Part shown: positions 53,494-63,400 of the stretch, piece by piece
How the letters are laid out: each line of letters opens with the position of its first letter
Position numbering within the stretch: the stretch's first letter is position 1
NCBI GenBank assembly: GCA_030018455.1
Contig: JASEFU010000004.1
Coordinates: 111,548-175,547 of the forward strand
Direction of reading: 5' to 3'
From: Dehalococcoidia bacterium
Lineage (GTDB): Bacteria; Chloroflexota; Dehalococcoidia; DSTF01; JALHUB01
Length of the DNA: 64,000 nt
Translations under genes and position numbers: made by a program
The notes under the pieces: model-generated
Database searches by the model: none
Told to the model about the DNA's origin: nothing
Seen by the model: the letters and a program-made list of their open reading frames with translations, nothing else

Positions 53494-53702
53494 GCGTATT
53501 CGATGGGGGGCGCGGGTGGGAGCGGCCGGTGTACGGCTGCGGCAGAGCGGCGGCTTTTTTTCGTCGGACTTGGTTTTCCGTCTTCCCTGTAGATTCTGGG
53601 ACGTGATACGATTCGGCAAACGTGGCGAGGCGTTCTGTTTTCCCGACGTCTGCACGTCCCCAAAAGGTTGTGGGAGCATCTTTCTAACGAGGGGGGTGGA
53701 TC

Positions 53703-54554
53703 ATGAAGCGAAGGTTCTTATTCTTGGGGCTGCTTGCGGTGTTGCCGGCCTTCGCCCTCATGGGGTGCAAATGGGCGTCCGTGGGGCCGGTTGAGCAGGT
53801 TTGCAGCGCGACGAGCCCGGGTCTTGTCGATGTCACTTTCCACTGGACACCTGCGTCGACGGGCAACGGAATCCAGTATCTTGACCTGAGCTTTCACAGT
53901 ACCTTCCCGCCCGGTCAATTCCTGGGCGTTGGTCCAATGCCTTTGACGCAGAACAGCCTTTATTGGCCGGGCCTTGTGCCGAACGCGGTCCATCACTGGC
54001 GCATCAATACGCTCATAGACGGGCAGTGGTACACGTCTTTCGCGGGAACATTCACTACTCCCGCCTGCGGCACGGGCACGGGCGAGGCGCCGCCGGCAGG
54101 CATGAGGATGGTGATCCCCCGTATCGGCGTCAACGCACCGGTGAACGTGCGCGTCGTGGGGCCCGATGGCGTGATGGGCTCGCCCAACGGCCGCTTTGAC
54201 GTCATCTGGTACGATTTCGGCATGTACCCGGGCATGGGCGGCTTCCCCGGCGTGCCGAAGACGAACGCCCTCTTCTCCGGCCATGTCGATTACCATCCCC
54301 ACTACACGGCCGTGTTCTGGGACCTGCGGCAACTGGTGCCCGGCGACATAATCGACGTCTATCTGCTCGATGGGACGCTCGTGCGCTACGCGGTGCAGTG
54401 GACGAGCTGGATACCGCACAACGACAACTTCTCGCGGTTTGCCGTGAGGACGGGCGAAGACATACTGACAATCGTCACCTGCGGAGGGACGTTCGACCCG
54501 GCCACACGCAACTACAGCAACCGGCTAGTCGTGCGGGCTATCCGCGTCTTGTAG
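53703..54554 (+). CDS. Lipoprotein sortase (class E/F-like) with N-terminal beta domain
   Basis: 283 residues. Lipoprotein signal ends in ALMGC (Cys22). Residues about 35-120 look like a fibronectin-type beta domain (VDVTFHWTPASTGNGIQYLDL, HHWRINTLIDGQWY). The sortase barrel follows: IPRIGVNAPV, NALFSGHVDYH with His194, LRQLVPGDIIDV, LTIVTCGGTF with Cys260 and NRLVVRA with Arg274, the His-Cys-Arg triad. Sortases normally ligate LPxTG-type proteins to envelope polymers; a lipid-anchored one may act on another substrate. No sorted substrate is recognised in the window. GAGGGGGG precedes the ATG. Confidence 0.88.
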   Translation: MKRRFLFLGLLAVLPAFALMGCKWASVGPVEQVCSATSPGLVDVTFHWTPASTGNGIQYLDLSFHSTFPPGQFLGVGPMPLTQNSLYWPGLVPNAVHHWRINTLIDGQWYTSFAGTFTTPACGTGTGEAPPAGMRMVIPRIGVNAPVNVRVVGPDGVMGSPNGRFDVIWYDFGMYPGMGGFPGVPKTNALFSGHVDYHPHYTAVFWDLRQLVPGDIIDVYLLDGTLVRYAVQWTSWIPHNDNFSRFAVRTGEDILTIVTCGGTFDPATRNYSNRLVVRAIRVL

Positions 54555-54574
54555 GAGGAGCAGCGGAACGCCCT

Positions 54575-54594
54575 GAGCGCTCTTACCAGCGCTC
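54575..54594. terminator. Hairpin between sortase and nitroreductase genes
   Basis: GAGCGCT-CTTACC-AGCGCTC overlapping the nitroreductase stop. No T-run; possible bidirectional terminator. Confidence 0.35.
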
Positions 54595-55074
54595 GTAGTG
54601 GACGAGATTTTCCAGCGGCAGACGGCGCTGGCCCAACGTCTGCAGCGCGCCCTCCGGAGGATAGCCGAAGGGGATGGCTATAGCGACCCAGTGGCCCTCG
54701 GGCAGACCGAGGACGCGGCGCGCGCAGGCGGCGTCATGCAGAGTGACGGGACAGGAAGTGATTCCCTCCGCCCAGGCTGCCAGCATCATGTTTTGGGTCG
54801 CGCGTCCGGCGTCGAAGTCGCGGCCATCGGGCGACATGGCGACGACGATGACGACGGGCGCGCTCGGGATGTAGGCTGCGAACTGCCCGCAGGCCGATAG
54901 CTCCTTCTTGCGCTCAGCGTCCCGGACGACGATGAAGCGGCAGGGCTGCGAGTTCTTGGAGCTGCCGGCCATGCGCCCCGCCTGGAGGATGCGGCGCAGC
55001 GACTCGTCGGAGATGGGCCTGTCTGTGTACTGGCGCGTGTCGCGCTTGCTGACGATGGTGCTGTAGGTCTCCAT
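54583..55074 (-). CDS. Nitroreductase family protein
   Basis: 163 residues, FMN-dependent nitroreductase fold. SKRDTRQYTDRPISDESLRRIL and MAGSSKNSQPCRFIVV are the N-terminal flavin-binding signature; VALHDAACARRVLGLPEG-like (TLHDAACARRVLGLPEGHWV) and IPFGYPP close the family pattern. It may reduce nitro compounds, quinones or enones using NAD(P)H; substrate unclear. GGAGGAG precedes the ATG. The AbfD-type gene lies 52 bases upstream on the same strand. Confidence 0.9.
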   Translation of the reverse strand: METYSTIVSKRDTRQYTDRPISDESLRRILQAGRMAGSSKNSQPCRFIVVRDAERKKELSACGQFAAYIPSAPVVIVVAMSPDGRDFDAGRATQNMMLAAWAEGITSCPVTLHDAACARRVLGLPEGHWVAIAIPFGYPPEGALQTLGQRRLPLENLVHYERW

Positions 55075-55125
55075 GGCTCCTCCTGCACGTGGCGATCACC
55101 GGCGGTGCTGTCGTGGCTGGTGGGC

Positions 55126-56574
55126 TCACGCGATGTCCAGCAGCCGCTTCGCTAGGCCGATCTTACCCTCGATGTCCCCCTGACGGCCGATCATGATGCG
55201 CTGCGCCGCCGGCGGCCCCGCCCCGTGCATCGACTCGATAAGGTAGCCGACGGCGCCCGCGCCCGCTACCAGGTTCTCGATGAGGCGCAGGACCTTCATG
55301 CGGTCGGTCACGTCCGTTCCCTCGGCGGCGGCCAAATACTTGCGGATGTAAGCGCCGGAGACGGGGTCGTCGAGGTCTTTCGCCGAGGGCATGGTGCCCA
55401 GCAGCCCGCCTGCGATGTCCGTCGCCAGGCGCGCGATCTCGTAGGGGAAGCGGGTCACGTTCAGCTTGCAGACGTTCGCGAGCAGCATGTCGATCTCGTA
55501 GTTGCCCGCCGCCGTCGGGTGGCCGAGCGCCGAGCAGGCGATGCCGGACGAGAACATCGTCTCGTTGAGGTGGACCATCTCGACCAGCTTGTCACGGATA
55601 TGGGCCGCGTTCTCGACGCCGTTCATGCGCGCGATGAGCGCTGTCGCGCCGATGAGCACGTCGCCCACGCCGACCTTGCAGCCGCCGTAGCTCTGCCGGT
55701 GGTAGGCGGCGAAGCGCTCCACCAGCTTGCCCACCTGGTCGACCTCGCCGTTGAGAAAGATGCGCTCCTCGGGCACGAAGACGTCGTCGAAGACCGTCAT
55801 CACCTCCTGGCCGCCGAAGCGCAGGTTGCCGATGTCGAACGGCGGCTCCTCCAGTTTGCGCGTATCGCTGGCCTGGCGTCCGTAGATGTAACGGATGCCC
55901 GGCGTGGTCGTCGGGACGGCGAAACATACCGCCCATTCCTCCTCGCCGGGGCGCATGTTTATCGTCGGCATGACGATGATCTCGTGCGAGTTCAGCATGC
56001 CCGTCTGGTGCAGCTTCGCGCCCCGCACGACGACGCCGTCGCTCTTCCGCTCGACGACGCGCAGGTAGAGGTCGGGGTCGCGCTGCTCCTTAGGGCGCTT
56101 GCCGCGCTCTCCCTTGGGATCGGTCATCGCCCCGTCGACCACGAGGTCGTTCGATTGCACGTGCGCCCAGTAATCGCGGAAACGGCGGTGGTAGTCGGTG
56201 GCGTGCGCCTGGTCGCACTCGTAGGTCACGCTGAAGACGGCGTTGGCGGCGTCGAGGCCGACGCAGCGCTGAAAGCAGCAGGATGTGACGTTGCCGCAGT
56301 AGCGTTGCATCAGCACCTTATCGATGAGGTCCTGCGCGGACTGATGGAGATGGGTGAAGCGGTTGATCTCTTCGCCGGTCAGGGAGGAGCGGACGCGGAA
56401 GAGAGCGCGGCTCTCCTCGCTGTGGGCGCAATCGAATGTGGCGGCGACGGCGCGCACGGACGGCGCGACCACGGGGTGCTCCTGCGGGTCGCCGGTCTTC
56501 TTGCCGAGGATCTGCGCTTCGAGCCCCAGTTTCTTCAGGGAAGCGATGTATTCGTCACCTGTTTTGAGTGTCAT
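55126..56574 (-). CDS. abfD: 4-hydroxybutyryl-CoA dehydratase / vinylacetyl-CoA isomerase-type enzyme
   Basis: 482 residues of the 4-hydroxyphenylacetate 3-hydroxylase (HpaB) superfamily. The four [4Fe-4S] ligands of AbfD are present in place: Cys100 and Cys104 (CCFQRCVGL), His292 and Cys299 (YHRQSYGGCKVG); HpaB hydroxylases lack these. AbfD dehydrates 4-hydroxybutyryl-CoA to crotonyl-CoA by a ketyl-radical mechanism, in 4-aminobutyrate fermentation or the hydroxypropionate/4-hydroxybutyrate cycle. No other enzyme of either route is adjacent, but acyl-CoA enzymes occur elsewhere in the window. AAGGAG precedes the ATG. Confidence 0.9.
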   Translation of the reverse strand: MTLKTGDEYIASLKKLGLEAQILGKKTGDPQEHPVVAPSVRAVAATFDCAHSEESRALFRVRSSLTGEEINRFTHLHQSAQDLIDKVLMQRYCGNVTSCCFQRCVGLDAANAVFSVTYECDQAHATDYHRRFRDYWAHVQSNDLVVDGAMTDPKGERGKRPKEQRDPDLYLRVVERKSDGVVVRGAKLHQTGMLNSHEIIVMPTINMRPGEEEWAVCFAVPTTTPGIRYIYGRQASDTRKLEEPPFDIGNLRFGGQEVMTVFDDVFVPEERIFLNGEVDQVGKLVERFAAYHRQSYGGCKVGVGDVLIGATALIARMNGVENAAHIRDKLVEMVHLNETMFSSGIACSALGHPTAAGNYEIDMLLANVCKLNVTRFPYEIARLATDIAGGLLGTMPSAKDLDDPVSGAYIRKYLAAAEGTDVTDRMKVLRLIENLVAGAGAVGYLIESMHGAGPPAAQRIMIGRQGDIEGKIGLAKRLLDIA

Positions 56575-56708
56575 GGCTGCGCTCCTTGGCCGCGTGTCTC
56601 GGACGTTCCCGATACCCCGGCTGCCATCATTTTAGCAGCGGCGACCTGTCAACGGATAGAAAACGGACAAACGGATGGTCGAGCAGGCGTCCGTTGTTAT
56701 ACGGTTCT

Positions 56709-56785
56709 GCAGGATGAATCCTGCGCCCTGGAGTGAAGCGGCGCGGTTGCCCTTCTGCTGATGCAACGTCGGGCCGCAAGCATCG
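56709..56785 (+). repeat. Dispersed repeat copy (hairpin plus GCTGATGC unit)
   Basis: GCAGGAT-GA-ATCCTGC (56709-56724), then a degenerate unit GCTGATGCAACGTCGGGCC-GCAAGC (56757-56780). It fills most of the 348-base gap before ftsY, which has no gene; the ftsY promoter follows at 56861. Confidence 0.6.
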
Positions 56786-56860
56786 CGGCGTCTATCTGCC
56801 AACGGGAGGTCCGGCTGCAAGCAAGCACCGTCTGGCTTCGAACGCGACGACAGGCTCTCC

Positions 56861-56890
56861 TTGATTCCGCTATCCGCCCGATGCTATGAT
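56861..56890 (+). promoter_or_regulatory. ftsY promoter
   Basis: TTGATT (56861-56866), 18-base spacer, TATGAT (56885-56890), four and five of six matches. Predicted start of transcription about 25 bases before the FtsY start. Confidence 0.6.
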
Positions 56891-56922
56891 TTGTTAAACC
56901 CCGCGAACGAAAGGCCCACGCA

Positions 56923-57882
56923 TTGCCCCTCTTCCGCCGTTCCCCTGAACCTGAAGAAGAAGCCCATACCACCGAGCAAGCGCTGGAGAGAACGCGAAAG
57001 AGCTGGTTCTCGCGCCTCGGCGGCCTCTTCGATCGGTCGCAGATTGACGAGTCACTCTGGGAAGAACTCGAGGAGCTGCTTATCGCCGCCGATACCGGCG
57101 TCGCCACCACGCAGAAGGTGCTCGATGACGTGCGAGACCTGGTGGAGCGCGAGCGGGTGAAGGACCCGGCGCTGGCGCGCAACGCTCTCAAGCAGGAGCT
57201 CGTCGACATTCTGAGGTCGACGCCGCCCCGTGGTACCCTCTGGCGCGATGGTTCCGAGGAGCCGCCCAGGCCGCCGGCGGTGATACTGGTCGTGGGCGTG
57301 AACGGCACCGGCAAGACGACAAGCATCGGAAAGCTGGCGCACGCCTATCGCGAGGACGGTTGCAGGGTCATCGTCGCCGCCGCCGACACGTTCCGCGCCG
57401 CCGCCGTCGAGCAGATGAAGGAGTGGGGCGAGCGCGCGGGCGCGGAGGTGGTCGCGCACAAGCAGGGCGCCGACCCGGGCGCCGTCGTCTTCGACGCGCT
57501 GGAGGCGGCCGACCGCAGGGGCGCGGGCGTCGTCATCATCGACACGGCGGGGCGCCTGCACACGAAATCAAACCTCATGGAAGAGCTGCGGAAGATACTG
57601 CGCGTCATCCAGCGCAAGCACCCGGACGCGCCCCACGAGGTGCTGCTCGTGCTCGACGCGACGACGGGGCAGAACGCCCTCACGCAGGCGAAGGCATTCA
57701 TGGAAGCGGTCGACGTCACGGCCATCTGCCTCGCCAAGCTCGACGGCACGTCGAAGGGGGGCATTGTCTTTGCCATCTCCGACCAGCTCGGCATCCCCGT
57801 GCGGTTCATCGGCACCGGCGAGCGTTTGCAGGACCTGAGCCTGTTTTCGCCTGAGGAGTTCGTTGAAGCCCTTTTCCGCTAG
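56923..57882 (+). CDS. ftsY: Signal recognition particle receptor FtsY
   Basis: 319 residues: an N-terminal acidic/helical N domain, then the NG GTPase. G1 GVNGTGKTTSIGKLAHAY, AADTFRAAAVEQM, DTAGRLHTKSNLMEEL, and AKLDGTSKGG for the guanine, with the C-terminal FIGTGERLQDLSLF. FtsY receives the SRP-ribosome complex at the membrane and hands it to SecYEG. The long acidic membrane-targeting domain of E. coli is missing, as in many bacteria. The TTG start fits the MPLFRR-type N-terminus; no strong ribosome site is seen. Confidence 0.95.
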   Translation: MPLFRRSPEPEEEAHTTEQALERTRKSWFSRLGGLFDRSQIDESLWEELEELLIAADTGVATTQKVLDDVRDLVERERVKDPALARNALKQELVDILRSTPPRGTLWRDGSEEPPRPPAVILVVGVNGTGKTTSIGKLAHAYREDGCRVIVAAADTFRAAAVEQMKEWGERAGAEVVAHKQGADPGAVVFDALEAADRRGAGVVIIDTAGRLHTKSNLMEELRKILRVIQRKHPDAPHEVLLVLDATTGQNALTQAKAFMEAVDVTAICLAKLDGTSKGGIVFAISDQLGIPVRFIGTGERLQDLSLFSPEEFVEALFR

Positions 57883-57954
57883 CCTGCCGTCTGCTAACGT
57901 TCCATTTTGATGCACTTAGCGTTTGTGTTATTAAGGTAAGGCGAAGGCGGGAAG

Positions 57955-60393
57955 ATGGCTGAGACGCTCTCCTGGTGGCTGGCCGTCACCGTTATCGGTC
58001 TCATTGCTTTTCCCTTCGTCTTCCTTTTCTTCCCCCGTTTGCCCGACCGCGGCTACGCGTTCGCCAAGGTCTTCGGCATTCTCATTGTCGGATATGTCTT
58101 CTGGATACTAGGCTCGGCGTGGGTGCTGCGAAACACCTTCGGCGGGATCGTCTGGACGTTGCTAATCGTCGGTGTCGCCGCCGCAATCGTCGCCCGGCGA
58201 AAGCAGGACGAGCTGATCGCCTTCGTACAGCGGCAGTGGAAGCCACTGCTCACGATCGAAGGGCTGTTCCTCGTCGCCTTCGTCGTCGCTGCTTTCCTCC
58301 GCTCTTATACGCCCGATATCGCGGGGACGGAGAAGCCGATGGACTTCGCGTTCCTGAACGCCTCCGCCCGCAGCGAGCATTTCCCTCCCAACGACCCGTG
58401 GCTCTCGGGACACGCTATAAGCTATTACTACGGTGGCTACTTTCTGGTCGCGATGATCGGCAAGTTGGCGCAGGTCGAGACGAGCGTCGGCTACAACCTG
58501 GGCCTGGCGATGATCGCCGCCCTGGCCGCTGTCGCCGTCTTCGGCCTCGTGTACAACCTCGTCGCTATCCACGACCGTCCGGCCGCCGGAGAAAAGTCCA
58601 ATCCGGCGGTCGCTCCCGCACGAAGCGTTCCGCTGCTGCCGCGCCCGCTGTTCTTCGGGCTTGCCGCTTCCGTGCTGCTGCTTGTGATGGGCAACCTGGA
58701 AGGGCTCTTCGAGTTCCTAGCTGCCCACAACGTGGGCTCCACGGGGTTCTGGCAATGGGTCGACATCAAGAATCTCCAGGCGGTGCGGGACAACGAGGGC
58801 TGGTATCCCAGCCAGCACTGGTGGTGGTGGCGTGCCGCTCGTATCGTCCCGCCTGACGCCCCGGAGACGATCACCGAGTTCCCCTTCTTCAGCTTTCTTC
58901 TCGGCGACCTTCACCCGCACGTAATGTCGATACCGTTCGTCGTGCTGACGCTGGGCGCGGCGGTGCGCCTTCTGCAAGAACCGGAGCCGCTCGACCTCTC
59001 GTTCTGGGAGAGGCACACGTGGCTGCTCGCGGGTTTCGCCGTGCTCGTGGGCGGGCTTTCGTTCCTTAACACGTGGGACTTCCCGACCTTTCTGTTTTTG
59101 CTGATCGTGGTGGCCGCGGTCCGCAACTACCTGACCCTCGGCCGTTGGGACAGGCGTCTCATCCTTGCCACCGCGGGCTTCGCGGCGCCGCTGGTCATCG
59201 CGTCCGTGCTTGCATACGTGCCGTATCACAAGGCGTTCGTGCCCCAGTTCGGCTTCGCGAGCCAGGCAGAGGGGATCGCGCCCGTCTCGGAGATGGGGAC
59301 GCTTCCCTTCCATGCCCTGATCATGTGGGGGCCGCTTGCCGTCATCGTAATCCCGTTCGCCGTGCAGAGGCTGGCGGCGTCGCTGCGCCGACAGCCCCTG
59401 CGTGACCGCGATCTCCTGGCGCTCGTGCCGGCGGGAGTGGTTGTGTTCCTCTGGTTGTTCGCGAACGCGGCCGGCGGCAGCCTGGGCGATGCCGTGTCCG
59501 AGAGGGGAAGCGCCTGGCTGACGATGGCAATTCTCCTCGCGCTGCTTTCGCTGCTCCTGATGACGTTGCTGCGGGAGATCGAAGCGAAGGAAGCGGACGG
59601 ACGGGAGATGCCGGTCGTCGTCTCGCTGGCGCTGAGCGCGCTGGCGGTACTCCTCATCGTCGGGCCCGAGTTCTTCTTCGTCAAGGATGTCTTCGGCAAC
59701 CGCATGAACACCGTTTTCAAATTCTACTACCAGGCGTGGATACTGCTTGCTGCCGGGGGTGGCTTCGCCCTGTACTACCTGGTGGCGCGCTGGGCGCTGC
59801 CTCGCCCGCAGGTACGGGTGCGCTGGCAGAGCGCGTGGGCGGCCGGCGCCGTCCTGCTGATTGCCCCCGCGATGCTGTACCCGCTGGGCGGCACGTTTAG
59901 CAGGACGAACGACTTCGACGGAGAGCGGACGCTCGACGGCCTGGCCTGGTCGAGAAAGGCCTATCCGGACGACTATGCCGCGGCTCGCTGGCTGGAGGAG
60001 AACGCCGACCGCTCGGCGGTGATGGTCGAGATGGTGGGCAGCGAGGAGGTCGGCTACGAGTACGGGATCGCCGGGCGCATCTCGGGCTGGACGGGTATTC
60101 CCACCATCCTCGCCTGGCCGGCGCACCAGCGGCAGTGGCGCGGCAGCTACGAGCCGTTCGCGGGTCGTCAGGAAGATGTCGAACGGCTGTACAGCACAGA
60201 GGACGCCGACGAAGCATGGCGGATAATCGCCGGCTACGGGATTGACTATGTTTACGTGGGCACGCTGGAGCGACGGACCTACAGCGCGGCCGCCCTCGAT
60301 AAGTTTGCCGGCATGCTCGATCCCGTATACCAATCGGGGGACGTGGTCGTCTACCAGGTGAGGGGAACAACTGCGGGCGAGGCGCGTCCCTAA
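57955..60393 (+). CDS. DUF2298 (Chlor_Arch_YYY) polytopic membrane protein
   Basis: 812 residues, a dozen or more hydrophobic helices. SGHAISYYYGGYFLVAMIGKL is the YYY motif that names this family, found in Chloroflexota and archaea. A large loop (about 290-340) contains NLQAVRDNEGWYPSQHWWWWR and the family-typical NTWDFPTF; the C-terminal soluble region has EENADRSAVMVEMVGSEEVGY and SGWTGIPTILAWPAHQRQW as in GT-C-type proteins. Function unknown; membership of a GT-C-like glycosyltransferase fold is inferred. It is next to the Agl23-like gene on the same strand. GGCGGGAAG precedes the ATG. Confidence 0.9.
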   Translation: MAETLSWWLAVTVIGLIAFPFVFLFFPRLPDRGYAFAKVFGILIVGYVFWILGSAWVLRNTFGGIVWTLLIVGVAAAIVARRKQDELIAFVQRQWKPLLTIEGLFLVAFVVAAFLRSYTPDIAGTEKPMDFAFLNASARSEHFPPNDPWLSGHAISYYYGGYFLVAMIGKLAQVETSVGYNLGLAMIAALAAVAVFGLVYNLVAIHDRPAAGEKSNPAVAPARSVPLLPRPLFFGLAASVLLLVMGNLEGLFEFLAAHNVGSTGFWQWVDIKNLQAVRDNEGWYPSQHWWWWRAARIVPPDAPETITEFPFFSFLLGDLHPHVMSIPFVVLTLGAAVRLLQEPEPLDLSFWERHTWLLAGFAVLVGGLSFLNTWDFPTFLFLLIVVAAVRNYLTLGRWDRRLILATAGFAAPLVIASVLAYVPYHKAFVPQFGFASQAEGIAPVSEMGTLPFHALIMWGPLAVIVIPFAVQRLAASLRRQPLRDRDLLALVPAGVVVFLWLFANAAGGSLGDAVSERGSAWLTMAILLALLSLLLMTLLREIEAKEADGREMPVVVSLALSALAVLLIVGPEFFFVKDVFGNRMNTVFKFYYQAWILLAAGGGFALYYLVARWALPRPQVRVRWQSAWAAGAVLLIAPAMLYPLGGTFSRTNDFDGERTLDGLAWSRKAYPDDYAAARWLEENADRSAVMVEMVGSEEVGYEYGIAGRISGWTGIPTILAWPAHQRQWRGSYEPFAGRQEDVERLYSTEDADEAWRIIAGYGIDYVYVGTLERRTYSAAALDKFAGMLDPVYQSGDVVVYQVRGTTAGEARP

Positions 60394-60446
60394 AGCATGA
60401 AGGGTAGAGCGATGTCATATCTCCCCGTATACTGTTCGCGAAGGAG

Positions 60447-63400
60447 ATGCCACTGCTGATGGCGGTTTCTGACGAGCCGGCGGCAGTCGTCGAGGAGGCC
60501 CCGCTGACCCGGGCGAGGCTCTGGCTTGAGGCCAACTGGCCCCGCTACTGGGAGATCGGCGCTTTCGTCTTGCTGATGGCGGTCGCGGCGGGCATGCGGC
60601 TGTGGGACCTCGGTTCCCGCGCCTACAACCACGATGAAAGTCTTCACGCCCAGTACAGCTGGTATCTCTACGAAGGCAGGGGCTACGAACACGACCCGAT
60701 GATGCACGGGCCGTTCCAGTTCGTGTTTAACGCCTTCATTTTCAAAGCCGCGGACTTCGTGGCCCAGGCCCCGTTTATCACCAACTGGATCGACGGCGGT
60801 CCGAGCGATTACACCGGTCGCCTGCTGCCGGCAATCTTCGGGACAGCGATCGTCGGGCTGCCTTACTTCCTGCGCGGCCACATAGGACGCGTTGGAGCGC
60901 TGGTGGCGGCGCTGCTCCTCGCCTTTTCGCCCGTCCTCCTCTTCTTCAGCCGCTTTGCCCGCAACGACATCTACATCGGCTTCTGGACGCTTGCCATCGT
61001 GGTCTGCACGTGGCGCTACCTGTCCGAAAGGAAGTCGCTGTACCTGTACCTGATTGCCGGCATCCTGGCGCTGAGCTTCGCCACCAAGGAGGTCACGTTT
61101 ATGACCTCCGCCCTTCTGCTCGTCTATCTGAACCTTCTGTTCGCCTGGCAGATCGTCGTGCAGGTGAGGGAAGGCGGTCAGACCTTGCTCGGAGGCGGGG
61201 ACAACCCGGATCCGGAGATAGCGGCTGAAGATGCGCCGCGCATCGCAAAGCGCAAGAAGAAGCGAGGGCCGCCGGCCCGTCCGCCGCGCGCCTCGATGGG
61301 CGTCGGCGGTTCTGTCGCGCTCTACGCAGCCCTCATTCCCACCGCCTGGCTCGTCGCCATCACCTGGCCGTTTACGAGTGATCTGCGGCGGCGCTGGGGG
61401 CTCGACCGGATGCCCGCGGCCGGCGACCTGCTGGTGGTAATCGGGACGCTGGTGGGCGTCCAGTTCGCCGCCGCCATCCAGGAGATGCCGTTCGTTGGCG
61501 ACAAGGGCTATTACCGGGACGTGGACGAGGACATGCTGATGAAGGGCAGCGTGCTGACCCTCCTCGTTTTCAGCGCTTACTTCGGGCTCCTCTGGGACTT
61601 CCGCAGGTGGCTTATATGCAGCGGCATCTTCTACGGCATTTTCGTGCTTCTATACACCACATTCTTCACCAACCTCGGCGGCTTCGTCTTCGACAAGAAC
61701 GCCGGCGAGTTCTGGACAGTTGCTGCCGGCATTGTGTTCCTCTTCGCCTTCGTTGTCCCGGCTGTGAGCCTCCTGTGGTGGCGCAGTCCCTGGCTCATCG
61801 CAGTCGCGACTGGCGGGTTCTTCGTCTTCGTCTTCGGCTACGCCATACTGCTTGAGAGCACGGGCTTCTGGTCCGGCATCTGGGGTTCCCTCGACTACTG
61901 GCTCATGCAGCAGGGCGTCGAGCGTGGAAGCCAGCCGGTCTACTACTACCTAATGATCATGCCCATGTACGAGTTCCTGCCCGTTGTCTTCGCCCTCATT
62001 GGTGCGGTGTACTTCGCTCTGCGACTACGATTGTTTTCGTCCTTTCTCGTGTTCTGGTTGGTGGGCGCTCTCGTCGCCTTTGGCCTGGCAGGCGAAAAGA
62101 TGCCCTGGCTAACCGTTCACATGGCGGTGCCGGCGATAATGCTGGCGGCCAAGTTCTTGAACGACCTCTTTCAGCACACAAGCTTCTCGCTGCCTCTCCG
62201 CTGGCCGCGCGCCGAGACGCTGCTCGTCCTCTGCGCCGGAGCGGGCGCTCTCGCCATGATCGTCCTCTGGGCGACGTTCTTCTCGACCCTCGGCGCCGCG
62301 GTCGCGCTTCTCATCGGCGTGGCGGCGATCGGTCTGGTCGTGAGCGGCGGGCTGCTGCACGGACGCCTTGTCGCGGCGCAATCGACTGCCGGGCTCGTCG
62401 GCGCTGCGCTGCTCATCCTGACGATCCGGGCGGGGGCCCTCGCCGCGTACGACGAAGGCGACTGGCCGAACGAAATGCTTTCCTACGCCGATATGTCGCC
62501 TGATATCCCGTGGGTCCGCGACAAACTCGTCGAGTACGGCGAGAAAAGCGGCCTCGGCCACGATTATCCGATCGTGGTGGACAACGAGCTGGCGTGGCCG
62601 CTGGTGTGGTATCTGCGCGACTTCAAGAAAGTGCAATGGACGGGTGACGGCGACTCCGCTAAACCGATTACGCCTCCCGTCGCGGGTAGCATCGTTGTCC
62701 TGAAGGGGCCCGACCAGTCACGCATGGAGCCATATATGGACGACTACCAGCAGCCGGTCTCGATCCGCCATCTGTGGTGGTTCGGCGATGGGCCGCACCA
62801 CTACGACGACGTTACCATCAAGGGTTTCCTCGGCGATCTGTTCAAGGGGGAGACCTGGGGCACCTGGAAGAATTATTTCCTTTACCGCAATCCGCCGTGG
62901 GAGCCGCCGCCGGACGATTCCTACGTCTACTTTCCCCGCAGCATCGAGAACGCAGGACGAGGGCCGGTGCAGGCGGCGCCGCCGATACCGACCGCCAACG
63001 TCGAAGGGAAGGAGTTGATCGCGCAGACCGGAACGGGACGTGGTCAGTTGAACCTGCCGACAGGACTCGCCGTCGATGGCGATGGGAACCTGTACGTGGC
63101 AGACGGCGGAAACAACCGAATACAGGTGTTCGACGACAGCGGCGTCCCACTGCTCGTGCTCGGCACCGGCGGCGATAAGGAGGCGCCCCTGAGCGAGCCC
63201 TGGGGAGTGGCCGTCGACGGAGAGGGGAACATCTACGTGGCCGACACGTGGCATCACGTCGTGAAGAAATATGACTCCGGGCTTAGCCTCGTCAAAAAGT
63301 GGGGCAGGCCGTTCACTGAAGTAGGGATGAGACCACCGGAGATAGACGAGTTCTTCGGGCCCCGTGCCATCGCGATCGACATCGACGGCAACGTGCTGGT

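Noticed and set aside
55225..56736. 503-codon plus-strand open frame
   Set aside because: Antisense to the AbfD-type gene, whose Fe-S ligands are intact.
58717..60333. 538-codon minus-strand open frame
   Set aside because: Shadow of the DUF2298 gene; Arg/His/Gln-rich and without any motif or ribosome site.
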